This document shows positions 18,294 through 27,948 of a stretch of DNA of 64,000 nt, in pieces. Each line of letters starts with the position of its first letter. The stretch's first letter is position 1. Both the position numbers and the translations under genes were made by a program. A model generated the notes under the pieces. That model did no database searches, was not told the DNA's origin, and saw only the letters and a program-made list of their open reading frames with translations. Source of the stretch: Variovorax paradoxus (GTDB lineage: Bacteria; Pseudomonadota; Gammaproteobacteria; Burkholderiales; Burkholderiaceae_C); the NCBI RefSeq assembly GCF_022009635.1, contig NZ_CP091716.1:5725501-5789500 (forward strand), written 5' to 3'.

Positions 18294-19898
18294 TCAGGCG
18301 GCTTGAGTCAGTTCGCTGTCCGCCGGTTCGACGACAGCGCCGACAGGTGCCGGCTCCACGGTGGCCTCGGCTGCAACGGCAGGTGCTGCCGCAACAGCAA
18401 CCACCGCATCCACGGGCTTGGCCACCTTGGCAGGCTTGGTCACCTCCCCGGCCACAGCCTTCGCAGCCACCGGCTTCGCGGCCTCCACCTTCACCGGCTC
18501 GCTCGCCATGCGGCTCAGCGCCAGCGCGGCCTTCAGCGGGAACAGCGTGCGCTCGTCGCCCTCGGCGGTGTTGCTCACCGTGGTGCCGCTGGTCTCGCCC
18601 AGGCTGGCGGTGCGCACCGCGTCGAGCTTGTGCACGGGCACCATGAACGGCGAGTGCGTGGTGTAGATGATCTGGTTGCCGAAGTCTTTCTCGAAGTGCG
18701 CGAGCAGGTCGGCCTGCGAGTGGGCGTGCAGATGCAGGCCGGGTTCGTCCAGCAGCAGGATAGCGTCTTCCGCGCGGCCGCCCTGGGTGTCGGCGAAGAA
18801 CGCGATGTAGAACGAGAAGAACCACTGGAAACCGCGGCTGCGCTCTTCAAGGTTCACCTCGACTTCATAGGCGCCGTTCGGGTCGGACACCAGCGTGTCG
18901 AGGTACTGGCCGTCGAGGTTGAAGCGCACCTTCAGCGGGCGGTCTTTCCAGAGCCGGCGGATCTCTGCCGTCACCACCGAGCCGGCGCGGTTGGCGAGCT
19001 GGTTGCGCGTGGCCTGGTCGTTCTTGTCGAGCAGCTCCTGCAGCTTGCGCGGATCGAGCCCCGCCACCTTGCACAGCTTGCCGAAGCTCTGCTGCTCGGG
19101 CGTGAGCTGGCCCCAGCCCTCGCGGCCCAGGTATTCGGCGATGTTCTGGCGGCCGGGCAGCGCCGGGTATTCGTCCACGTACACGAAGCGCGGCAGGTTC
19201 TCCAGCACCCAGGCGCGGGCGCGGGCCAGCGCGGGTTCGTCGTTGGCGATGGCGCGCGCCATGTCTTCCAGCTCGGCCAGCATCTGGTCCTGCTTGTCGC
19301 TGAGTTCGGCGTCGGCCGCGGCCAGTGCCTTGCGCAGCGCCTGCATCGCCTTCACCGCGCCGTCCGACCACTTGATGTAGTCGGGGTTCATGATCATTGC
19401 GGCGTCGAAGGTGTCGGCTTCCTGCTCGAGCAGGGCGCGCTGCTCTTCGGCCACCTTCTCGGCGGCGGCCTTGACGGCCGGCACGATCTTGCGAACCTTG
19501 GCCTTGATGTCGCCCACGTCGAGCGACAGCGCGCTCAGGCCTTCGAGTCCGGCCCAGCGGGTGGCGGCATAGCCGCGGCCGGCGCTGACGTGGCTCACGC
19601 CGGCGGCGCGCGGCAGGATTTCGGCAAGGGCCGCCTGTTCGCCTGGCTCGAGCGCCCAGCGGGTGGTAACGACGGGCGTGTCGCCGTTGCATTCCTCGAG
19701 GCGGCGATGGCGCGGAAAGTCCTTGATGGGGCTGAGTTCGACCAGGCCGTCGGTCGGGTTCAGGCTGTGGAGCGCACGCAGCAGATTCGATTTGCCGCTG
19801 TCATTTCGACCGAGGATCGCCGTGATCTGTGTGGAGTCGATGGAACCGCTGTCGTTGATCGAGCGAAAGTTGGTGATCTGGAATGACGCCAAGCGCAT
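18294..19898 (-). CDS. OLD-like AAA ATPase with Ala/Lys/Pro-rich tail
   Basis: A 534-residue ABC-type ATPase. Walker A is GRNDSGKSN at about 30-38 after an SMC-like first strand (LASFQITNFRSIND). A coiled-coil insert spans roughly 125-230. The Walker B region is AILLLDEPGLHLHAH and the H-loop is TTHSPFMVP, the AAA_21/OLD arrangement. The usual C-terminal Toprim nuclease is missing. Instead the last ~75 residues are low-complexity (EAAKPVAAKAVAGEVTKPAK and so on). OLD-like ATPases act in phage defence or DNA repair; here the role is unknown. Confidence 0.75.
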   Translation of the reverse strand: MRLASFQITNFRSINDSGSIDSTQITAILGRNDSGKSNLLRALHSLNPTDGLVELSPIKDFPRHRRLEECNGDTPVVTTRWALEPGEQAALAEILPRAAGVSHVSAGRGYAATRWAGLEGLSALSLDVGDIKAKVRKIVPAVKAAAEKVAEEQRALLEQEADTFDAAMIMNPDYIKWSDGAVKAMQALRKALAAADAELSDKQDQMLAELEDMARAIANDEPALARARAWVLENLPRFVYVDEYPALPGRQNIAEYLGREGWGQLTPEQQSFGKLCKVAGLDPRKLQELLDKNDQATRNQLANRAGSVVTAEIRRLWKDRPLKVRFNLDGQYLDTLVSDPNGAYEVEVNLEERSRGFQWFFSFYIAFFADTQGGRAEDAILLLDEPGLHLHAHSQADLLAHFEKDFGNQIIYTTHSPFMVPVHKLDAVRTASLGETSGTTVSNTAEGDERTLFPLKAALALSRMASEPVKVEAAKPVAAKAVAGEVTKPAKVAKPVDAVVAVAAAPAVAAEATVEPAPVGAVVEPADSELTQAA

Positions 19899-19927
19899 GT
19901 AAGGGGGTTCACTTCGGAATTGAATAC

Positions 19928-19960
19928 GGGGCCGGGCAATGTATTGCATTCCCCGGCCCC
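19928..19960 (-). terminator. Hairpin between the FtsX-type permease and the ATPase gene
   Basis: GGGGCCGGG pairs with CCCGGCCCC, with an inner AATG/CATT stem around TATTG and one C-C mismatch. It lies 30 bp past the permease stop and 30 bp before the ATPase start. The following T content is low, so termination may be weak. Confidence 0.5.
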
Positions 19961-19989
19961 GTCCGGCCCCCGGCCGAAGAAAAAGATTG

Positions 19990-22506
19990 CTACTCGGCCG
20001 CGCGGCGCAAGGTGTCGACGACCGGGCGGCGCAACACGTCGCGCAGGCCCCACCATCCCGCGCCCAGCGCCAGCACCGCGCCGGCCAGCGCGCCCGCGAG
20101 CGGAACCACCGGCGAGGCGGTCCAGCTGAACTCGAACACATAGCGCGCCAGCGCCCAGCCGATCACCGAGGCCACGATGCTCGCGAGAAAACCCGCGAGC
20201 AGCCCGACGCCCGCCAGCTCGGCGCGCTGCACCTGGCGCAGCAGGCTGGCGCGCGCGCCCACCGCGCGCATCACCGCGAACTCGCGCGCGCGCTCCTCGC
20301 GCGTGGCCGTCACAGCCGCGAACAGCACCACCAGCCCGGCCGCCAGCGTGAAGCCGAACAGGAACTCCACGGCGCGGATCACCTGGTCGAGCACGCGCTG
20401 CACCTGGTTGATGGTGGCGCTCATGTCGACGTTGGTCACGTTAGGGTAGCTGCGCACCAGCGCGTTGTCGAAGCCCCGGGTCTCGGGTGCGCGGAAGGCG
20501 CCCATGTAGGTCACCGGCACGTCGGCCAGCGAAGCCACCGTGTACATCACGAAGAAGTTGGCGTGCAGCGAGCCCCAGTCGACCTTGCGCAGCGAGGTGA
20601 TGCGCGCGTCGTTCTGCATGCCGCCGATGTCGAAGCGCAGCATGTCGCCCAGCTTCAGGCCGAGCGTTTCGGCCAGGCCCTCTTCCACGCTCACTTCGTT
20701 CTTCGCGTCGGGCGTCCACTTGCCGGCGGTGATGCTGTTGTGGGCGGGCGCTTCCACGCTGTTGCTGAGGTTGAACTCGCGGTCGACGAGGCGCTTGGCG
20801 CGGTCTTCGGTGTAGTCGTCGGGCGTCACCGGCTTGTCGTTGATGGCGACGAGGCGGCCGCGGATCATCGGGTACCAGTCGAACTTGCCCACGCCCGCGT
20901 CGCGCAGCGACTTCTGGAAGGCCTCGCTCTGGTCGGGCATGACGTTGATGACGAAGCGGTTCGGCGCATCGGGCGGCGTGGCCTGGCGCCAGCTCGCCAC
21001 CAGGTCGGTGCGCAGCAGCACCAGCAGCACCAGCGCCAGCAGGCCCACCGCCAGCGCGCTGACCTGCACCACCGCATAGGCCGGCCGGGCGGAAATCTGC
21101 CGCGTGGCCAGCACCAGCCATCGCGGCGCGGTGGTTTCGTTCACGCTGCGGCGCAGCACCTTCACCGCGAGCCAGCTCAGCAACGCGAACACCGCCACCG
21201 CGCCCGCGAAGCCGCCGACGGCAATCAGGCCCAGCTTGATGTCGCTGCTGGCCGCCATGAGCAGCGCCGCGAAGCCCGCCACGCCCACGCCCAGCACCGC
21301 GAGCGACGCCGGCTTGAGCCCGCCCACGTCGCGCCGGATCACGCGCAGCGGCGGCACGCGGGCCAGCTGCAGCACCGGCGGCAGGCCGAATGCGAACAGC
21401 AGCGTGAGCCCCATGCCCAGCCCGAAGGCCACGGGCCACAGCGTGGCCGCCGGCAGCGCGGTCTCGACCAGGCCCGAGAGCAGCAGCACGAACACGTAGT
21501 GAACCGCAAAGCCGATGGCCACGCCCAGCCCACTGGCGACCACGCCGATCACCGCGAACTCGAAGGTGTAGGCCGCGGCGATGGTGCGCTGGCTCTGGCC
21601 CAGCACGCGCAGCATGGCGCAGTCGTCGAGGTGGCTGGCCGCGAAGCCGCGCGCGGCCAGCGCCACGGCCACCGCCGACAGCAGCGCCGCGAGCAGCGCG
21701 ACCAGGCTCAGGAATTTCTCGGCGCGGTCGAGCGTCTGGCGCATCTCGGGCCTGCCGCTCTCGAAGGAGTCGAGCCGCACGCCGCGCAGTTCGCCCTTCT
21801 TTAGCGTGGCGTCGGCCCAGTCGGTGAAGCGCTTGACGGCCGCGTCGTTGCCCGCCACGGCATAGCGGTAGCCCACGCGGCTGGCCGGCTGCACGAGCGC
21901 GGTGCGGGCCACGTCGGCCTGGTTGAGCATCACGCGCGGAGAAAAGCTCATGAAGCCGGCGCCGCGGTCGGGCTCCAGCGTGATGACGCGGCCCACGCGC
22001 AGGCCGGTGTCGCCCAGCAGCAGGGTGTCGCCGATCTTCAGGCCCAGCGAGTCGAGCAGCGAGGCATCGACCCAGACTTCGCCCGCCGGCGGGATGTCGC
22101 GCGTGACCGCTCCCGGGCCGTCGAGCGTGGCCGAGGTCTGCAGGCTGCCGCGCAGCGGATAGCCCGCCGTCACCGCCTTCAGCGCCACCAGCTTGCTGGC
22201 GCCGCCCTGTGCGTCTTCGGCGCGCGCCATGGTCGGAAAGCCGTAGGTGCCGGTGCCTTCCAGGCCCAGCGATTTCGCCTGCGCCACGAAGGCATCGGGC
22301 GTCGGGTTGTCGCTGACCACCACGGCATCGCCGCCCAGCAGCTGGCGCGCATCGCGCTGCAGCCCGCCCTTCAGGCGATCGGCGAAGAAGCCGACGGCCG
22401 TGAGCGCGGCCACGGCCAGCAGCACGGCGACGATCAACAGGCGCAACTCGCCGGCGCGCAGGTCGCGCCAGAGCGTGCGCCAACCCAGGCGGAGGGAGGC
22501 ATTCAT
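19990..22506 (-). CDS. FtsX-like ABC transporter permease (YbbP-type)
   Basis: An 838-residue membrane protein with about ten helices in the double-FtsX arrangement: one N-terminal helix, a large periplasmic domain, two permease blocks (around 260-480 and 715-835) and a second periplasmic region. The same layout occurs in E. coli YbbP and related lipid or lipoprotein transport permeases. The usual partner ATPase is not adjacent in this window, which is odd for the family. Divergent from the lipoprotein and formate dehydrogenase operon. Confidence 0.85.
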   Translation of the reverse strand: MNASLRLGWRTLWRDLRAGELRLLIVAVLLAVAALTAVGFFADRLKGGLQRDARQLLGGDAVVVSDNPTPDAFVAQAKSLGLEGTGTYGFPTMARAEDAQGGASKLVALKAVTAGYPLRGSLQTSATLDGPGAVTRDIPPAGEVWVDASLLDSLGLKIGDTLLLGDTGLRVGRVITLEPDRGAGFMSFSPRVMLNQADVARTALVQPASRVGYRYAVAGNDAAVKRFTDWADATLKKGELRGVRLDSFESGRPEMRQTLDRAEKFLSLVALLAALLSAVAVALAARGFAASHLDDCAMLRVLGQSQRTIAAAYTFEFAVIGVVASGLGVAIGFAVHYVFVLLLSGLVETALPAATLWPVAFGLGMGLTLLFAFGLPPVLQLARVPPLRVIRRDVGGLKPASLAVLGVGVAGFAALLMAASSDIKLGLIAVGGFAGAVAVFALLSWLAVKVLRRSVNETTAPRWLVLATRQISARPAYAVVQVSALAVGLLALVLLVLLRTDLVASWRQATPPDAPNRFVINVMPDQSEAFQKSLRDAGVGKFDWYPMIRGRLVAINDKPVTPDDYTEDRAKRLVDREFNLSNSVEAPAHNSITAGKWTPDAKNEVSVEEGLAETLGLKLGDMLRFDIGGMQNDARITSLRKVDWGSLHANFFVMYTVASLADVPVTYMGAFRAPETRGFDNALVRSYPNVTNVDMSATINQVQRVLDQVIRAVEFLFGFTLAAGLVVLFAAVTATREERAREFAVMRAVGARASLLRQVQRAELAGVGLLAGFLASIVASVIGWALARYVFEFSWTASPVVPLAGALAGAVLALGAGWWGLRDVLRRPVVDTLRRAAE

Positions 22507-22591
22507 GGCCGCGACGATAGCCGAGAGGCCCGCGCACGGCCGGATTCAAGGGTTATTGCCGGCTTTGGCCTACTTGCCCGCACCCGGGCCC

Positions 22592-22608
22592 TGTCGCATG
22601 ATGCGACA
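22592..22608. promoter_or_regulatory. Perfect palindrome in the permease/fdh divergent region
   Basis: TGTCGCAT-G-ATGCGACA is a perfect 8-bp dyad with a single central base, about 115 bp upstream of the first gene of the formate dehydrogenase operon and 86 bp upstream of the permease. This is the geometry of a dimeric repressor or activator site. The regulator is unknown. Confidence 0.55.
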
Positions 22609-22637
22609 AACACCCCTTCGCATCCATCAGGCATTGT

Positions 22638-22666
22638 TTGACGGCGGCGGCGGGGCAAATAAAAAC
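22638..22666 (+). promoter_or_regulatory. Candidate promoter of the fdh-sel operon
   Basis: TTGACG (22638-22643) matches the -35 consensus at five of six positions. With a 17-bp spacer the -10 would be AACATT, only three of six. The region is the most AT-rich stretch before the operon. A weak -10 suggests dependence on an activator, perhaps at the nearby palindrome. Confidence 0.3.
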
Positions 22667-22706
22667 ATTCCACTATCTGGCCATCCTTTCCCCCGAAGGA
22701 GTGTCG

Positions 22707-23006
22707 ATGTCGCGATGTCAGCGCCTGCAAACCCTGGGCCTGTGCCTGGCCCTCGGCGTGCTGTTGAGTGCCTGCGATCCCAAGCCCACGGCCACCAGCC
22801 CGGCGGCGTCTTCGGGTGCCTCGGGTGCGAGCCCGAGCGGCATCAAGCCAGCCGACTCCGGCGACAAGGTCGAAGAGTCCTCCGCCCACAAGGGCCCGTC
22901 CGAAGGCGGTTCGGCCATCGGCGGCATGAGCGGCCCCAATGGCGGCAATACGTCCGGCGGTACGGCCCCCGCGCCCAGCGGCGGCGACGGCTCGGCGCCC
23001 AAGTAG
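22707..23006 (+). CDS. Small lipoprotein, Ser/Gly/Ala-rich
   Basis: A 99-residue predicted lipoprotein: signal peptide with lipobox LLSAC (Cys about 20) followed by a disordered, Ser/Gly/Pro/Ala-rich chain with no recognisable domain. GAAGGA lies six bases ahead of the ATG. It is the first gene before fdhA (91 bp gap, same strand), so it may belong to the formate dehydrogenase operon. I do not recognise a function. Confidence 0.65.
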   Translation: MSRCQRLQTLGLCLALGVLLSACDPKPTATSPAASSGASGASPSGIKPADSGDKVEESSAHKGPSEGGSAIGGMSGPNGGNTSGGTAPAPSGGDGSAPK

Positions 23007-23096
23007 CGCGGCCGCCCAGTACAGATTTCCCACGCAAAGCAAAGAAGAAGAGACCACGATGAAACACCCCACTTCAGCGATGCAGGAGGTTCCGTC

Positions 23097-26000
23097 ATGG
23101 ACATGAACCGCCGCCAATTCTTCCGCGTCAGCAGCGCGGGGCTGGTCGGCTCCAGCATCGTGGCGCTCGGCTTCTCGCCGACCGCCGCGCTGGCCGAGGC
23201 CCGCAACTTCAAGCTCGCGCGCACCACCGAGACCCGAAACACCTGCCCGTACTGCTCGGTGGGCTGCGGGCTCATCATGTACAGCCTGGGCGACAAGGCC
23301 AAGAACGTGGTGTCCGACATCCTCCACATCGAGGGCGATGCCGACCACCCCGTGAACCGCGGCACGCTGTGCCCCAAGGGCGCGGGCCTGCTCGACTTCG
23401 TGCACAGCCCCAACCGGCTGAAATACCCCGAGGTGCGCGAGGCCGGCGGCACCGAGTGGAAGCGCATCGGCTGGGACGACGCGCTCGACCGCATCGCCAA
23501 GCTGCTGAAGGCCGACCGCGACGCCAACTTCCAGACCACCAACGCCGACGGCAAGACCGTGAACCGCTGGATCAGCAGCGGCATGCTCTGCGCATCGGCA
23601 TCGTCCAACGAAACCGGCTACATCACGCACAAGGCATTCCGCTCGACCGGGATGCTGGTGTTCGACAACCAGGCACGCGTCTGACACGGACCCACGGTGG
23701 CCAGTCTGGCCCCGACGTTCGGCAGAGGCGCGATGACCAACCACTGGCAGGACATCCAGAACGCGGATGTCGTGCTGATCATGGGCGGCAACGCGGCGGA
23801 GGCGCACCCGTGCGGCTTCAAGTGGGTCATCGAGGCCAAGAAACAGAACAAGGCCCGGCTCGTGGTGGTCGACCCGCGCTTCACGCGCTCGGCCGCCATG
23901 GCCGACTACTACGCACCGGTGCGCGCGGGCTCCGACATCGCGTTCCTCTCGGGGGTCATCAACTACCTGCTGAGCAACGAGAAGATCCAGATGGAGTACG
24001 TGCGCAACTACACCAACGCGCCGTTCATCGTCGGGCCCGACTACAAGTTCGAGGACGGCATCTTCAGCGGCTACAACGCCGAGAAGCGCAACTACGACCC
24101 CAAGTCGTGGAACTACGCGCTCGACGAGCAGGGCATGGCCAAGGTCGACATGACCATGCAGGACCCGCAGTGTGTGCTGCAGGTCATGAAGCGGCACTAC
24201 GCGCGCTACACGCCCGAGATGGTGAGCCGCATCACCGGCACGCCGCAGGACAAGTTCCTGAAGGTGTGCGAGTACATCGCGAGCACCAGCACGTCCACGC
24301 GCACCATGACCATCATGTATGCGCTGGGCTGGACGCAGCACAGCCAGGGCTCGCAGATGATCCGCACCGGCGCCATCGTGCAGCTGCTGCTGGGCAACAT
24401 CGGCGTGGCGGGCGGCGGCATGAACGCGCTGCGCGGGCACAGCAACATCCAGGGCCTCACGGACCTGGGGCTGCTGTCGAACTCGCTGCCGGGCTACATG
24501 TCCCTGGCGCGCGACAGCGAGCAGACGCTGGACGACTACTACAAGACCCGCGCGCTGAAGCCGCTTCGGCCCAACCAGATGAGCTACTGGCAGAACTACC
24601 CGAAGTTCTTCGTCAGCATGCAGAAGTCGTGGTGGGGCGACGCGGCCACGGCCGACAACGACTGGGCCTTCCACTACCTGCCCAAGATCGACAAGCTCTA
24701 CGACGTGCTGCAGGCCTTCGAGCTCATGAACCAGGGCAAGCTCAACGGCTACATCTGCCAGGGCTTCAATCCGGTGGGCTCGTTCCCCGACAAGAAGAAG
24801 ATCGTCGACGGGCTCTCCAAGCTCAAGTTCCTGGTCACCATCGATCCGCTGGTGACGGAGACCAGCGAGTTCTGGCGCAACTTCGGCGAGTTCAACGACG
24901 TCAAGACCGCCGACATCCAGACCACGGTGTTCCGCCTGCCCTCGACCTGCTTCGCGGAGGAAGACGGCTCGCTCACCAACTCCAGCCGCTGGCTGCAGTG
25001 GCACTGGAAGGGCGCGGAGCCTCCAGGCGAGGCCAAGGGCGACATCGAGATCGTGGCGGGCATCTTCAACCGCATGCGCCAGGCCTACGTCAAGGACGGC
25101 GGCGCCTTCCCCGACCCGATCGTCAAGCTGACCTGGCCCTACAAGATTCCGCACTCGCCTTCCGCGCAGGAACTGGCGATGGAATACAACGGGCGCGCGC
25201 TGGTGGACCTGGTCGATCCGAAGGACCCGAGCAAGCCCCCGACGGCCAAGGCGGGCGAGCAGCTCTCGGGCTTCGGCCTCCTGCGCGACGACGGCACCAC
25301 GGCCAGTGGCTGCTGGATCTACAGCGGCGCATGGACGCAGGCCGGCAACCAGATGGCGCGGCGCGACAACGCCGACCCGTTCGGCATCGGCATGGTGCAG
25401 AACTGGGCATGGGCCTGGCCCGCGAACCGGCGCATTCTCTACAACGGCGCCTCCACCGACCCGACCACCGGCAAGCCGTGGATCGCCAAGCGCACCCTCA
25501 TCGCGTGGAACGGCAAGCAATGGACCGGCTCGGACATTCCCGACATCCGGCCCGACGCCAACCCGATGGAAGCCGACGCGGTGCGCCCGTTCATCATGAC
25601 GGCCGAGGGCGTGGCGCGGCTCTTCGCGCCCACGGGCATGGCCGAAGGGCCGCTGCCCGAGCACTACGAGCCCTTCGAGTCGCCGCTGGTCAACAACCTG
25701 ATGCACCCGAACAACGCGGTGGCGCGCGCCAACCCCGCGGCGCGCATCTTCAAGGGCGACCTCGAGCGGCTCGGCGTACCGAAGGACTTCCCGTACGTGG
25801 CGACCAGCTACCGGCTCACCGAGCACTTCCACTACTGGACCAAGAACGTGCGCACCTCCGCCATCATCCAGCCGCAGCAGTTCGTCGAGATCGGCGAGGA
25901 GCTGGCGAAGGAGAAAGGCATCGGCCACGGCGACATGGTGAAGGTGTCGAGCAAGCGCGGCTACATCAAGGCCGTGGCGGTGGTGACCAAGCGCATCGTC

Positions 26001-26174
26001 GGCCTGCAGGTCGACGGCCGCACGGTGCACACGGTGGGGCTGCCGAACCACTGGGGCTTCGTGGGCGTGGCCAAGCCGGGCTACCTGGTGAACACGCTGA
26101 CACCCTTCGTGGGGGACGCGAACACGCAGACGCCGGAGTACAAGTCGTTCACGGTGAACATCGAGAAGGCATGA
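23097..26174 (+). CDS. fdoG: Formate dehydrogenase alpha subunit, selenoprotein
   Basis: Catalytic subunit of a respiratory, membrane-bound formate dehydrogenase: 1025 residues when UGA at 23682-23684 is read as selenocysteine (residue 196). It has a Tat signal (NRRQFFRVSSAG), the [4Fe-4S] motif CPYCSVGC at 50-57 with a later Cys in TLCPKG, and bis-MGD domains throughout. The active-site context ARV-U-HGPTVA matches known Sec-containing enzymes, and reading continues in the same frame for 829 codons. AGGAGG at 23084-23089 sets the start. It oxidises formate in the periplasm and passes electrons to the beta subunit. Confidence 0.97.
23695..23714 (+). promoter_or_regulatory. Bacterial SECIS element in fdoG
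   Basis: Hairpin CGG-U-GGCCA-GUC-UGGCC-CCG directly after the Sec codon. Counting the U of UGA as 1, the bulged U is nucleotide 17 and the loop G and U are 23 and 24. These are the bases contacted by SelB in the E. coli fdhF SECIS. It is part of the coding sequence and recruits SelB with Sec-tRNA. Confidence 0.93.
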
Positions 26175-26197
26175 CATGAAGCAAGCACTCGATGCAT

Positions 26198-26318
26198 TTC
26201 TCCCTCCCCCGCTGGGGGAGGGCCGGGGTGGGGGCACGGCGGCCTCCACGACCATGCGGCGCTTCATCGAAGGCCTGCCCCCATCCCAGCCTTCCCCCGG
26301 AAGGGGAATGAGCAAGAC
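26198..26318. repeat. Composite inverted repeat, copy 2, inside the fdh operon
   Basis: Same element as at 14998-15120: units at 26198-26235 and 26277-26318 in opposite orientation. The flanking halves are nearly identical to copy 1 while the ~41-bp spacer differs. It fills most of the 164-bp gap between fdoG and fdoH, the widest gap in this otherwise overlapping operon. It may form an mRNA hairpin that affects stability of the two segments. Confidence 0.85.
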
Positions 26319-26338
26319 CGCCAACCGGAGCCGCTGAG

Positions 26339-27301
26339 ATGTCCTCCCTCCAGACCCTAGACATCGCCGCCCGCTCGGCCACCACCACCCCGTCGCCCGA
26401 GATACGCCACCGCCCGCAGGTGCAGCAGGTGGCCAAGCTGATCGACGTGTCGACCTGCATCGGCTGCAAGGCCTGCCAGGTCGCGTGCATGCAGTGGAAC
26501 GACCTGCGCGACGAGGTCGGCACCAACCACGGCACCTACGACAACCCGGTCGACCTCACGCCGTCTTCGTGGACGGTGATGAAGTTCTCCGAAGTCGAGC
26601 CCGAGGCCGGCAAGCTCGAATGGCTGATCCGCAAGGACGGCTGCATGCACTGCGACGACCCCGGCTGCCTGAAGTCGTGCCCCTCGCCGGGCGCCATCGT
26701 CAAGTACGCCAACGGCATCGTCGACTTCATCAGCGAGCATTGCGTGGGCTGCGGCAACTGCGTCACCGGCTGCCCCTTCGACGTGCCGCGCATCAGCAAG
26801 GCCGACAACAAGGCCTACAAGTGCTCGCTGTGCTCCGACCGCGTGGGCGTGGGCCTGGAGCCGGCCTGCGTGAAGGCCTGCCCCACCGGCGCGCTGCACT
26901 TCGGCACCAAGGAAGACATGCACGACTACGCCGCGGAGCGCATCGTCGACCTGAAGGACCGCGGCTTCGCCAACGCCGGCGTGTACGACCCGGCCGGCGT
27001 GGGCGGCACGCACGTGATGTACGTGCTGCAGCACGCCGACCGCCCCGGCCTGTACGCCGACCTGCCCAAAGACCCGCACATCAGCCCGCTGGTGTCGCTG
27101 TGGAAGGGCGTGGCCAAGCCGCTCGCCATGGTCGCCATGATCGGCGCCGTGGTCGGCAGCTTCTTCCACTACATGAAGGTGGGCCCGATAGAGCCCAAGG
27201 AGGACCATCCCGATGCCGACCGCGACGGCCACCCCGACGACGTGGCGGTGATCGAAGAGCCCCCGCGGACCCCGCCGCCACCCACCGCGCCCCGCGCATG
27301 A
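26339..27301 (+). CDS. fdoH: Formate dehydrogenase beta subunit, Fe-S electron transfer
   Basis: A 320-residue ferredoxin-type subunit with four [4Fe-4S] clusters: [11 protein letters not shown] near 40, CMHCDDPGC near 100, CVGCGNC plus CPFD near 135, and CSLCSDR plus ACPTGA near 165-185. A single membrane anchor lies near 255-280, and the tail is Pro/acidic. It carries electrons from the alpha subunit to the cytochrome b subunit. The alpha-beta gap is occupied by a repeat; the gamma gene follows 13 bp later. Confidence 0.95.
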   Translation: MSSLQTLDIAARSATTTPSPEIRHRPQVQQVAKLIDVSTCIGCKACQVACMQWNDLRDEVGTNHGTYDNPVDLTPSSWTVMKFSEVEPEAGKLEWLIRKDGCMHCDDPGCLKSCPSPGAIVKYANGIVDFISEHCVGCGNCVTGCPFDVPRISKADNKAYKCSLCSDRVGVGLEPACVKACPTGALHFGTKEDMHDYAAERIVDLKDRGFANAGVYDPAGVGGTHVMYVLQHADRPGLYADLPKDPHISPLVSLWKGVAKPLAMVAMIGAVVGSFFHYMKVGPIEPKEDHPDADRDGHPDDVAVIEEPPRTPPPPTAPRA

Positions 27302-27314
27302 GGAGGAGATTGCG

Positions 27315-27938
27315 ATGACACGCTACTACCTTCGCCGCTACCGCGACGCCACGCGCATGAACCACTGGTTCGTGGCGATCATGTTCTTCGCGGCCGCGCT
27401 CTCGGGGCTCTCGTTCTTCCACCCGAGCCTGTTCTTCCTGACCAACCTGTTTGGCGGCGGGCCGTGGACGCGCATCCTGCACCCCTTCCTGGGGGTGCTG
27501 ATGGTGCTGGGCTTCGTGTTCCTGTTCTTCACGATGTGGCGCGAGAACATCCTCGACAAGGTCGACCGCGAGTGGATCGCCAACGCGCCGAAGATGCTCA
27601 AGGGCGACAAATCGAGCATGCCGCCGGTGGGCAAGTACAACGCCGGGCAGAAGCTGGTGTTCTGGGCCTTCGGCATCAGCCTGCTGCTGTTGCTGGTGAC
27701 CGGCTTCATGTTCTGGAGCCCGTGGTTCGTCGGCTTCTTCCCGATACTGCTGCGGCGCATCGCGGTGGTGGTGCATGCGGTGTCGGCGGTGGTGCTGATT
27801 CTTTCGGTCATCACCCACATCTACGCCGCCATCTGGGTCAAGGGCACGCTGCGCGCGATGACGCGCGGCACCGTCACCGAGGGATGGGCCAAGCTCAATC
27901 ATCCCCTCTGGCATCGCAAAATGACACGAGGTGAGTGA
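27315..27938 (+). CDS. fdoI: Formate dehydrogenase gamma subunit, cytochrome b556
   Basis: A 207-residue membrane subunit with four helices and histidines placed to bind two b haems (N-terminal region with RMNHWFVAIMFF, HPFLGVL, VVVHAVSAV, HIYAAIWVKG). It reduces quinone with electrons from formate. AGGAGGAGA precedes the start. In this context electrons would enter the quinone pool used by the bo3 oxidase. Confidence 0.94.
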   Translation: MTRYYLRRYRDATRMNHWFVAIMFFAAALSGLSFFHPSLFFLTNLFGGGPWTRILHPFLGVLMVLGFVFLFFTMWRENILDKVDREWIANAPKMLKGDKSSMPPVGKYNAGQKLVFWAFGISLLLLLVTGFMFWSPWFVGFFPILLRRIAVVVHAVSAVVLILSVITHIYAAIWVKGTLRAMTRGTVTEGWAKLNHPLWHRKMTRGE

Positions 27939-27948
27939 TACTGGGCCA

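Noticed and set aside
23682..23684. UGA in fdoG as a nonsense mutation making a pseudogene
   Set aside because: The frame continues with intact motifs, the SECIS is canonical, and all Sec genes are next door.
22503..26324. A 1273-codon open frame on the minus strand opposite fdoG
   Set aside because: High-GC genes create long antisense open frames. The protein is His/Arg/Val-rich without domains, while the plus strand encodes a full formate dehydrogenase.
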